A stretch of 25,785 nt of DNA from SG8-41 sp032123035 (lineage in GTDB: Bacteria; Pseudomonadota; Gammaproteobacteria; Burkholderiales; SG8-41), in assembly GCA_032123035.1 (NCBI GenBank), contig JAQBFV010000166.1, positions 1 to 25,785 of the forward strand. The letters are read 5' to 3'. The stretch's first letter is position 1, and each line of letters starts with the position of its first letter. Below the pieces are notes generated by a model. The model was not told the DNA's origin, searched no databases, and worked only from the letters and a program-made list of their open reading frames with translations. This document shows positions 16,152 to 23,144 of this stretch, one piece after another. The position numbers and the translations under genes are program-made.

Positions 16152-18011
16152 GTGCTGAACGACCTTCTCCGGCGCATCCTCCAGCGGGGTGGGCTGCGCG
16201 CGTCGAGCGTCGGGAAAGGGCGCGTGTCACGGCCCCCGGCTTCGCTGGCCGAATGCCTCGAACGCGGCCTGGCCAGGCAGCAGCAGGGAGATGTCGCTGG
16301 AGCGGAACGGGCGTACCGTTCGATTCTGGACCAGCAGCCTGAGCATTCTGGGGCGCTCCACCTGCTCGGGCACGTGCTGATTTTGCAGGGGAAAACCGCG
16401 GAGGCGGTGCCCGTGCTCTCTCTCGCAGCCGCGTTGATGCCCGGCGACGCGGACGTAGGTTTCAATCTCGCCCATGCCCTGCAACGTGAAGGCCTGCTCG
16501 CCGCCGCCGAGCAGGCATTGCAAAGCGTGGTGGCCTCGCGTCCGGAATTCGTTGCCGCGTGGGTCAGCCTTGCCGGCGTCATGACGGACGCGGATCGGCT
16601 CGATCAGGCGGAGGACTGCTTTCGTCGCGCGATCGAGCTCGAGCCCGGTTTTGCCGAAGCCCATTACAACTACGGCAACCTTTTGCACCGCGAAGGACGC
16701 ATCGGTGAAGCCATAACGCACTACCGCGCGGCGGCAGATCTCAAGCCGGATTTCGTTCGTGCCCACAGCAACCTCGTGTACGCCCTGAATTTCTCCAACG
16801 AGTTCTCGCCCGAGGAAGTCTTCGATGAACACCGCGAATGGGCGCGTCGACACGCCGATCCGCTGGCGGCTACGGTTCGACCGCACCCCAAACCGCACGC
16901 GATGGGCCGGGCGCTGCGAGTGGGCTACGTGTCGGCGAATTTCCGGGCCCACGCTGTGACCTATTTCTTCGAATCGACACTCGTGCATCATGATCCGGAG
17001 CGTGTCTCCGCCTACTGCTATTCCGACGTCGAGCGTCCGGACGCCCATACCGAGCGCCTGCGACAGGCTGCCTGCGTGTGGCGGGACATCGCCGGCCAGG
17101 ATGACGAATCGGTCGCGGAACTCGTGCGCCGTGATGAGATTGACATTTTGGTCGACCTGACGGGGCACACTGACAACCACCGGCTGCTGATGTTTGCCCG
17201 CAAACCGGCGCCGGTACAGGTCACGTGGAATGGCTACGCCAATACCACCGGCATGAGCGCTATCGATTACCGTATAACGGACGCGCTGGCCGACCCGCCC
17301 GGGATGACCGAACACCTCCATTCGGAGAAACTGGTGCGCTTACCGGAGATCTACATGGCGTTCATGCTGCCCGCGGCGAGCCCGGACGTGAGCGCTGCCC
17401 CGATGCTGGCGGACGGCCACATCAGTTTTGGCTCATTCAATGCCCTGTCGAAGGTGACGCCGCAGGTGATACGGGTTTGGTCCGATATTTTGCGCGCGCT
17501 CCCGCGCTCGCGGTTGTTGATGTTCACCGTCCCGGCGGGGCGTACGTGCGAGCGTCTCATCGGCGAGTTCGCGTCGCACGGCATCAGCGATGCAAGGCTG
17601 GAACTCATCCCGAAACTGGCGTTCCAGCAGTTTCTGGCGGCGCACTCGCGCGTCGACATTGCGCTGGATCCCTTTCCCTTCAACGGAACCACCACAACCT
17701 GCCAGACGCTATGGATGGGCGTTCCGATCGTCACGCTGGCTGGAAAGAGCCACGTCTCTCGGGTCGGCGTGACCATGCTCTCGAGCGTCGGCCTTGAACA
17801 ATGTGTGGCAGTGGATGAGAACGATTACGTCAGGAGAGCGGTTGCGCTTGCTTCGAACCCGTCTCGCTTGCAGGAACTGCGGCGCGGACTGCGCGAGCGG
17901 ATGCTTTCATCGCCGCTTACCAACGGTGCGAGGCTCACGCACTTTCTGGAGGACGCCTACGCGAAAATGTGGGAAGATTATTATCGCGGATCGGCGAGAG
18001 GCGGGGCATAG
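16152..18011 (+). CDS. SPINDLY-type TPR O-GlcNAc transferase homologue (GT41)
   Basis: This is about 619 residues from a GTG start. An N-terminal amphipathic stretch (VLNDLLRRILQRGG) precedes five or so TPRs (about 33-215), for example AHYNYGNLLHREGRIGEAI. The GT41 catalytic region (about 255-605) has RVGYVSANFRAH with His267 at the place of human OGT His498. It continues with DILVDLTGHT, KPAPVQVTWNGYANTTG, DYRITD, FGSFNALSKVTP with Lys434 at the place of OGT Lys842, and NGTTTTCQTLWMGVPIVTLAG. These residues bind the UDP-sugar and support serine/threonine O-glycosylation in the family. The frame is open back into the methyltransferase gene, but those residues are unlike any GT41. GTG 16152 was chosen by likeness to the sibling N-termini; no Shine-Dalgarno is visible, so the start is uncertain. 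The sugar donor and target are not known. Confidence 0.86.
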   Translation: MLNDLLRRILQRGGLRASSVGKGRVSRPPASLAECLERGLARQQQGDVAGAERAYRSILDQQPEHSGALHLLGHVLILQGKTAEAVPVLSLAAALMPGDADVGFNLAHALQREGLLAAAEQALQSVVASRPEFVAAWVSLAGVMTDADRLDQAEDCFRRAIELEPGFAEAHYNYGNLLHREGRIGEAITHYRAAADLKPDFVRAHSNLVYALNFSNEFSPEEVFDEHREWARRHADPLAATVRPHPKPHAMGRALRVGYVSANFRAHAVTYFFESTLVHHDPERVSAYCYSDVERPDAHTERLRQAACVWRDIAGQDDESVAELVRRDEIDILVDLTGHTDNHRLLMFARKPAPVQVTWNGYANTTGMSAIDYRITDALADPPGMTEHLHSEKLVRLPEIYMAFMLPAASPDVSAAPMLADGHISFGSFNALSKVTPQVIRVWSDILRALPRSRLLMFTVPAGRTCERLIGEFASHGISDARLELIPKLAFQQFLAAHSRVDIALDPFPFNGTTTTCQTLWMGVPIVTLAGKSHVSRVGVTMLSSVGLEQCVAVDENDYVRRAVALASNPSRLQELRRGLRERMLSSPLTNGARLTHFLEDAYAKMWEDYYRGSARGGA

Positions 18012-18023
18012 ACGATGCCCCGC
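18001..18023 (+). terminator. Strong stem-loop overlapping the GT41 stop codon
   Basis: GCGGGGCAT (18001-18009) and ATGCCCCGC (18015-18023) form a perfect 9-bp stem with a five-base loop. The stop codon TAG (18009-18011) lies at the top of the left arm. A third partly matching arm, GCGGGCAT, lies at 18032-18039 and could pair with the right arm instead. There is no T-run, so termination is uncertain; 3'-end protection or attenuation are alternatives. Confidence 0.45.
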
Positions 18024-18146
18024 AGCCGAGAGCGGGCATGAGTCACGGAACATGATCCAGTTCTATATTTGCCGCAGCCCGCTTGGCGCCGTCGCCCCAA
18101 CCTGCAGCCCCGTGGTGCACTCGATCCTGTTTCATCTCGCGGCGCG

Positions 18147-18151
18147 AAGGG
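18147..18151 (+). promoter_or_regulatory. Ribosome binding site for TTG 18159
   Basis: AAGGG lies seven bases before the TTG that begins LKISWITYSP. It supports this start over upstream in-frame codons, which encode proline/arginine-rich filler. Confidence 0.55.
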
Positions 18152-18158
18152 CCTTGCG

Positions 18159-19817
18159 TTGAAGATTTCGTGGATTACCTATTCGCCGTTCGAGGTTTTC
18201 GAGACCGGTCCGCAGTCCGACGAAGCCGATGCTCGCTACCGGGTATTTGCGCCGGTTCGGGAGCTCCACGCCCTTGGGCACGATATCGAGGTCATCTACT
18301 TCGCGCCCGAGCTGTCCGCGCCGCAGCTGCTTTCCGCAGTGCAGGGGCAGGTGGCCGTGCTTGGCAAGCTCGTGCCGCCGGCTCTCGAGGCATTTCCAGA
18401 GCGCGCGGCGACCGCCTTGAGCGTGGTGAAAGGCCTGCAGGCACGTGGCGTGAGGGTCATCGCCGACATCAACGACAATCATTTCGAAGGCTCGCCGCAC
18501 GCGCCGTACTTCCGCGAGCTGGCGATGAACGCGGATGCAATCGTAGCGAGCACGCCGAAAATGGCGGAAATCGTTCGACGCAATACGGCGAGGCCGGTAA
18601 CGGTGGCGCGCGATCCTCATGAAGGACAGCGCGGCGACGCGCGGTTCGAGCCGGCTCGCCGGTCGTGGTGGGGCCGTCTTTCGGAGGCCTCGGGCTTGGA
18701 TGTGCGTCCTAAACTCCTGTGGTACGGTTATCCAAGCAACCTCGACACGCTCATGGTGCTGCGAGACCAGCTGCTGCCGCTGGCGCAGCGTCAACCTTTA
18801 ATGGTCCGGGTAATGTCGCGCGAGGGTATCGGTGCCGAGACGCTGTGCAATGAGCTTCATGCAACATGTGGAGGGCGCATCTGGTGGATGTTTTCGGCCT
18901 GGTCGCTGGCGGAGATGCCGAAGGCCCTAGCGGAGACCGACCTGGTCGTGCTGCCCAGCAACACACGGGACTCGAGGAAGGCGGTGAAGAGCCCCAATCG
19001 CCTGGTCAATGGACTCTGGGCAGGGCGTTTCGTGATCGCGCACCCGCTACCGTCCTATGAGGAGTTTGCGAACTACGCCTGGGTCGGTGAGAACATGGCG
19101 GACGGCGTGCGCTGGGCCCTCGAGAATCGGCAGGCGGTTGTAGAAAGAATCGTCCGTGGGCAGGACCACGTAGAGACGCACTATTCGCCATTTTCTGTGG
19201 CTCGAGAGTGGGAACAGGCGATTGGAGAGGTGTGCGGCGATCCGGACTCGCTGCGGCTTGCAAGGGCGCTGCCCGAGGGCACCCGGCCGCTGAGGTTAAA
19301 TCTCGGCTGCGGCAACAAGATCCTGCCGGGCTACGTCAATGTCGATGTCGCGCCAGCACGCGCCGGCATGAGGCCGGATGTCATCTGCGATCTGCGTGAC
19401 CTGTCGGAATTCGACGACGACAGCGTGGACGAGGTTTTGTCAGTGCATGTCGTCGAGCATTTCTGGCGCTGGGAGGTCGAAGATCTGCTGCGGGAATGGG
19501 CGCGCGTACTCAAGCCCGGCGGGCGGATGGTGACGGAGTGCCCCAACCTGAAGGCGGCGTGCGAGACCTTTCTCGAAAATCCGGAGCACCTCGCCGGGCC
19601 GGGGCAGGAGGGCGAAACCACGATGTGGGTTTTCTACGGCGACCCCGCTTGGAAGGATCCGCTAATGTGCCATCGCTGGGGTTATACCCCGGCGAGTCTG
19701 AGTGAATTGATGACTCGGGCCGGCCTGGTCGAGGCGCGTCAGGAGCCGGCGCAGTTCAAGATGAGGGAACCACGCGACATGCGCGTGGTAGGTTACAAGC
19801 CAAAGAGGGATACATGA
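18159..19817 (+). CDS. Glycosyltransferase (GT-B) fused to a methyltransferase domain
   Basis: This 552-residue protein has two enzyme halves. Residues about 1-365 look like a GT4-style GT-B glycosyltransferase. They begin LKISWITYSPFEVF, then RVFAPVRELHALGHDIEVIYF, ADAIVASTPKMAEIVRR, a LLWYGYPSNLDTL strand, and a donor-site segment KSPNRLVNGLWAGRFVIAHP from residue 277. Residues about 376-550 are a type 11-like SAM methyltransferase with LRLNLGCGNKILPGYVNVD at 378-396, DVICDLRDLSEFDDDSVDEV, and VLKPGGRMVTECPN. It may add a sugar and then methylate it, or modify a neighbouring group, but the substrate is unknown. The start is TTG with AAGGG upstream. Its stop overlaps the next gene's ATG in an ATGA arrangement, so the two are coupled in translation. 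A 147-base gap with a hairpin separates it from the GT41 gene. Confidence 0.82.
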   Translation: MKISWITYSPFEVFETGPQSDEADARYRVFAPVRELHALGHDIEVIYFAPELSAPQLLSAVQGQVAVLGKLVPPALEAFPERAATALSVVKGLQARGVRVIADINDNHFEGSPHAPYFRELAMNADAIVASTPKMAEIVRRNTARPVTVARDPHEGQRGDARFEPARRSWWGRLSEASGLDVRPKLLWYGYPSNLDTLMVLRDQLLPLAQRQPLMVRVMSREGIGAETLCNELHATCGGRIWWMFSAWSLAEMPKALAETDLVVLPSNTRDSRKAVKSPNRLVNGLWAGRFVIAHPLPSYEEFANYAWVGENMADGVRWALENRQAVVERIVRGQDHVETHYSPFSVAREWEQAIGEVCGDPDSLRLARALPEGTRPLRLNLGCGNKILPGYVNVDVAPARAGMRPDVICDLRDLSEFDDDSVDEVLSVHVVEHFWRWEVEDLLREWARVLKPGGRMVTECPNLKAACETFLENPEHLAGPGQEGETTMWVFYGDPAWKDPLMCHRWGYTPASLSELMTRAGLVEARQEPAQFKMREPRDMRVVGYKPKRDT

Positions 19818-20494
19818 TCCGGGTTTTCATTGGTTACGACCCGCGCGAAGCGGTGGCCTACAACGTGCTGGCTCATAGCATACAGGCGCGCGCCTCGGAA
19901 CCGGTCTCGATTGCGCCGCTGATGCTCTCTCAGCTAAAGACCGTTCTGACGCGGGAAAGGCATCCCCTGCAGAGCACGGATTTCTCTTTCTCGCGTTTTC
20001 TCACCCCGTACCTTTCCGATTACGGCGGCTGGTCCGTGTTCATGGACTGCGATATGCTGGTGCTGAAGGACATTGCGGAGCTTTGGAAATTGCGTGATGA
20101 CCGCTACGCCGTGATGGTTGTCAAGCACGACCACGTGCCAAAGGAGTCGGTGAAGTTCCTCGGCGAGCCCCAGAGCAAATACGAGAAGAAGAACTGGTCG
20201 AGCGTGATGTTGTTCAACAACGCCCGGTGCCGCGCGCTGACGCCGGACTACGTCAATCGCGCGTCGGGCCTCGAGTTGCACCAGTTCAAATGGTTCGACA
20301 GCGATGGTTTGATCGGTGCCTTGCCGGACGCGTGGAATCATCTGGTGGGCTACAACCCGCCACGCCGGGATGCTGCTCTCGTGCACTACACCCTGGGTGG
20401 CCCGTATTTCCCGGAGTATGCGGGCTGCGAGTATGCGAAAGCGTGGCGTGCCGAGCGAGACGCGATGCTGCACGCCGGAAAGCGCTCCGCGTAG
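19814..20494 (+). CDS. Small GT-A-type glycosyltransferase (GT8-like)
   Basis: This 226-residue protein begins MIRVFIGYDPREAVAYNVLAHSI, a pattern seen in bacterial GT8-related enzymes. It then has FSFSRFLTPYL (about 57-67) and VFMDCDMLVLKDIAELW, with the metal-binding DxD-type Asp78-Cys79-Asp80. A later WSSVMLFNN segment, LPDAWNHLVGYN, and ALVHYTLGGPYFPEY are consistent with the acceptor-side end of this fold, including a histidine that often helps bind the metal. It should use a nucleotide sugar and Mn2+ or Mg2+ in the cytoplasm. Its ATG overlaps the stop of the GT-methyltransferase fusion by four bases, so both may act on the same glycan. There is no membrane segment or signal peptide. Sugar and acceptor are not predictable from sequence. 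Confidence 0.82.
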   Translation: MIRVFIGYDPREAVAYNVLAHSIQARASEPVSIAPLMLSQLKTVLTRERHPLQSTDFSFSRFLTPYLSDYGGWSVFMDCDMLVLKDIAELWKLRDDRYAVMVVKHDHVPKESVKFLGEPQSKYEKKNWSSVMLFNNARCRALTPDYVNRASGLELHQFKWFDSDGLIGALPDAWNHLVGYNPPRRDAALVHYTLGGPYFPEYAGCEYAKAWRAERDAMLHAGKRSA

Positions 20495-20637
20495 CTCGCG
20501 TGCCTGAACGGCGCGGACAGCAGGCGTCATGCTCAGGAAGCTTCAGCAGTGGAAGGGCTGAGTGCGGACTCGATTGCGCTGGCGTGCGCCATCGAGGGGG
20601 CAGCGAGTAGCCGACCTCACGTGTTGCGAACGATGTC

Positions 20638-22314
20638 ATGCTGATCCGCCTGCTCCGACGGCTGCTGCGGGGTGGCGCCCCGGATGGGGGCGGGGAGACG
20701 TCGCGTCTTCCGCCGCAGGCTGCCCCTGAGCGTGCCCGGGCGCGGGAAGCACTGCGGCAGGCGGTCGGATTCCTGCAGGCGGGCCGGCTCGAGCCGGCCG
20801 AGACGCTTCTGCGCGAGGCGCTCGATCTGGAGCACGATCTGGCTGAGGCACATTTTTTAATGGGCGAGCTGCACGAGCGGCGCGGCGAGCTCGAGGATGC
20901 CGCTGACTGCCACAAGCTCACCGTGCACTTCGACCCCCGCCATGTTCAAGCGCACTACGCCTTGGCAGTGCTGCACAAATCTCAAGGGCGCCATGCGCAG
21001 GCTGCGGAGCATTACGTGAGAATCACAGAACTCAGTCCGGAGGATCCCGCAGCGCATACGAATCTCTGCTTGGCACTTTACGAGACAGCGGCCTATGACA
21101 GGGCCCGCCAGCATGGGGAGCGTGCCATTGCAATCGACCCCAAGCTGCCTGAGGCCCACCACAATCTGGGCCTGGTTCTCAGGGAGGTAAGCGAACCCGC
21201 GCGGGCCGTTCAGCACTTCCAGCGGGCGCTCGAGTTGAAACCACGCGCAGAGATGGCCGCAGGGCTGGGCCATGCGTACCGGGATCTGGGGCGACTGAAC
21301 GAGGCGATTGCGAGTTACGACCGTGCTTTGCGGCTAAATCCCGATCTGGGCGACGGAGTAAGCGGCCGGGCCTATGCATACTTGTTGAAAGAGGACTACA
21401 GCGTTGGCTGGGCGGAGTACGACGGGCGGTTCGCGGCTACTGGCACGAAAGTACGCGACTTCGGACTGCCGCGGTGGAACGGCGAGCCGTTGCAGGGGAA
21501 GACAATACTCGTGCACGCCGAACAGGGACTGGGCGATGAAATCATGTTTGCTTCGTGCCTGCCCGATCTCATCGCGCAGGCGGATCGGGTGATCATTGAA
21601 TGCAATGACGGGCTGGAGTCGCTATTCCGCCGTTCATTTCCGCGCACTATCGTTCATGGCGGCAGGAAGGAAGACCCCGACGAATGGGTGTCGCAGTGTG
21701 CGCCGGTACATTGCCAAGTCCCCATCGGCAGCCTGCCGCGGTGGTTCCGTCCCGATTGCGCGGCCTTCGATCGGGCCGGCGGATACCTGCATGCCGATTC
21801 CCAGGCCGCGAGCGAATTCCGGGCGCGCATTGGAGCCGGGCGCAAACCTGCGATCGGCCTTTCATGGCGGGGTGGCACACCCAAGACCCGCAGCCAACTG
21901 CGCTCCTTGCCCATCGGGCTGTTGACCCCGCTGCTGGAGCAGGACGCGGTTTTCGTGAGTCTGCAGCACGGCGTGGACCCCTCCGACCTTCAGGGGCCCG
22001 CGGCCGTCGTTAGAACGTTCGAGGGAGCGACTGACAATCTCGATCGGTTGGCCGCGCTCATCAGCGCGCTCGATCTCGTTGTGAGCGTGGACAATACCAA
22101 CGTGCATTTGGCCGGCGCGCTTGGCCGCCCCGTATGGGCTTTGGTGTCGGCGAGTCCCGAGTGGCGCTATGGCTTAAGGGGCGAAACCATGCCATGGTAT
22201 CCTTCGGCGAAACTTTTTCGGCAAGGTAGCGAGCGGCGCTGGGAACCGGTCGTACAGAAAGTCATGGTGGCGTTTTCCGCATGGATGGAGCGCTCGCATG
22301 CAGGAGGTTCATGA
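20638..22314 (+). CDS. TPR-repeat protein with C-terminal GT9-like glycosyltransferase domain (paralogue 2)
   Basis: This 558-residue protein has the same plan as the genes at 13588 and 23145. It has a basic amphipathic N-terminus (MLIRLLRRLLRGG), then TPRs from about residue 35 to 255 (units such as AEAHFLMGELHERRGELEDAA and PEAHHNLGLVLREVSEPARAV). The GT-B-like half has HAEQGLGDEIMFASCLPD around 294-310, IGLSWRGGTPKTRSQLRSLP, and LVVSVDNTNVHLAGALGRPVW with Asp485. The end, MPWYPSAKLFRQ, matches the MSWYSSVRVFRQ and MPWYPAVRLFRQ of the paralogues. It is probably a cytoplasmic glycosyltransferase whose TPR solenoid selects a protein partner. No Shine-Dalgarno is visible before the ATG. It follows the small glycosyltransferase after 143 bases with no gene in between, and directly abuts the TylF-like gene. 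Confidence 0.86.
   Translation: MLIRLLRRLLRGGAPDGGGETSRLPPQAAPERARAREALRQAVGFLQAGRLEPAETLLREALDLEHDLAEAHFLMGELHERRGELEDAADCHKLTVHFDPRHVQAHYALAVLHKSQGRHAQAAEHYVRITELSPEDPAAHTNLCLALYETAAYDRARQHGERAIAIDPKLPEAHHNLGLVLREVSEPARAVQHFQRALELKPRAEMAAGLGHAYRDLGRLNEAIASYDRALRLNPDLGDGVSGRAYAYLLKEDYSVGWAEYDGRFAATGTKVRDFGLPRWNGEPLQGKTILVHAEQGLGDEIMFASCLPDLIAQADRVIIECNDGLESLFRRSFPRTIVHGGRKEDPDEWVSQCAPVHCQVPIGSLPRWFRPDCAAFDRAGGYLHADSQAASEFRARIGAGRKPAIGLSWRGGTPKTRSQLRSLPIGLLTPLLEQDAVFVSLQHGVDPSDLQGPAAVVRTFEGATDNLDRLAALISALDLVVSVDNTNVHLAGALGRPVWALVSASPEWRYGLRGETMPWYPSAKLFRQGSERRWEPVVQKVMVAFSAWMERSHAGGS
22302..22307 (+). promoter_or_regulatory. Consensus Shine-Dalgarno for GTG 22315
   Basis: AGGAGG lies seven bases before GTG 22315, inside the end of the previous gene. 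An ATG at 22311 is in another frame with no plausible protein, and the in-frame ATG at 22327 is too far from this site, so GTG is the likely start. Confidence 0.75.
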
Positions 22315-23106
22315 GTGTTAGGTTCGATGCTTGGCAGCCTTTATCGCAAGCTGATGGGCAAGCTCTTCGGTGTCGAGGCGCTTGTCCAGGAAAGCGTTGC
22401 CCGCGAGTTGGAGGCGAGAGTGCCGGGATTGATGAGAGCTGAGATCGCTGCCCTTTTGCGGGGCGGCGGCGGGCCCCGCTTGATGCTGGACGTCGAAAAG
22501 GTGGCGAATATTCTGGCTTCCGTGTCTTCCGCGCAATACTTCCTGCAGCACATGCTGCTGGCGGAGAACCTTATTGATCGCGAAGCCCTGATTCGATTTG
22601 CCATGGAGCGGTGCTCCGTTGAAGGCCTGGTGATGGAGTTCGGCGTTTACGCAGGCAAGTCCCTGCGCGTGATCGCCGGGTGCACGCCGGAACCAGTCTA
22701 CGGCTTTGACTCGTTTCAGGGCCTGCCGGAGGACTGGACGCGTCATCAGAAGAAAGGGCGCTTCGACCTGGAAGGAAAATTCCCGAAGTTCGAGGAACCC
22801 AATGTCAGGCTGGTGCCGGGGTGGTTCCAAGAGACATTGCCTCCCTTTCTTTCAAAGTACCCCGGGCCCGTGCGATTCCTCCACATGGACTGCGACCTGT
22901 ACAGCTCGGCGGCGACCGTATTTGCCCACGTAGGACCGCGAATCGTGTCCGGGACAGTGATCCTGTTTGATGAATACTTCAACTATCCCGGCTGGGAGCA
23001 GCACGAGTTCCGCGCGTTCCAGGAGTTTGTGGCAGGCGCGGGCCTCAAGTATTCCTACATTGCCTTCGCCTCGGACGACCAGGGCGTTGCCGTGAAGATC
23101 GCGTGA
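22315..23106 (+). CDS. TylF/MycF-family SAM-dependent methyltransferase
   Basis: This 263-residue protein starts at GTG immediately after the TGA of the TPR-glycosyltransferase. The N-terminal 20 residues (LGSMLGSLYRKLMGKLFG) form a basic amphipathic stretch like those of its glycosyltransferase neighbours. The catalytic part has MEFGVYAGKSLRVIAG at 107-122 (SAM motif I), VYGFDSFQGLPEDW at 128-141, and LHMDCDLYSSAATVF at 189-203. ILFDEYFNYPGW follows at 216-227. Asp192, Asp219 and Glu220 fit the Mg2+ site known in MycF/TylF, enzymes that O-methylate sugar hydroxyls. By analogy it may methylate a sugar added by the neighbouring transferases, which is inference. Translational coupling to the upstream gene is likely because there is no spacer and the Shine-Dalgarno lies inside it. 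Confidence 0.85.
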   Translation: MLGSMLGSLYRKLMGKLFGVEALVQESVARELEARVPGLMRAEIAALLRGGGGPRLMLDVEKVANILASVSSAQYFLQHMLLAENLIDREALIRFAMERCSVEGLVMEFGVYAGKSLRVIAGCTPEPVYGFDSFQGLPEDWTRHQKKGRFDLEGKFPKFEEPNVRLVPGWFQETLPPFLSKYPGPVRFLHMDCDLYSSAATVFAHVGPRIVSGTVILFDEYFNYPGWEQHEFRAFQEFVAGAGLKYSYIAFASDDQGVAVKIA

Positions 23107-23144
23107 GGGCGTCCGTCTGGTGTTGTGACGGCCACGCGTTATAG

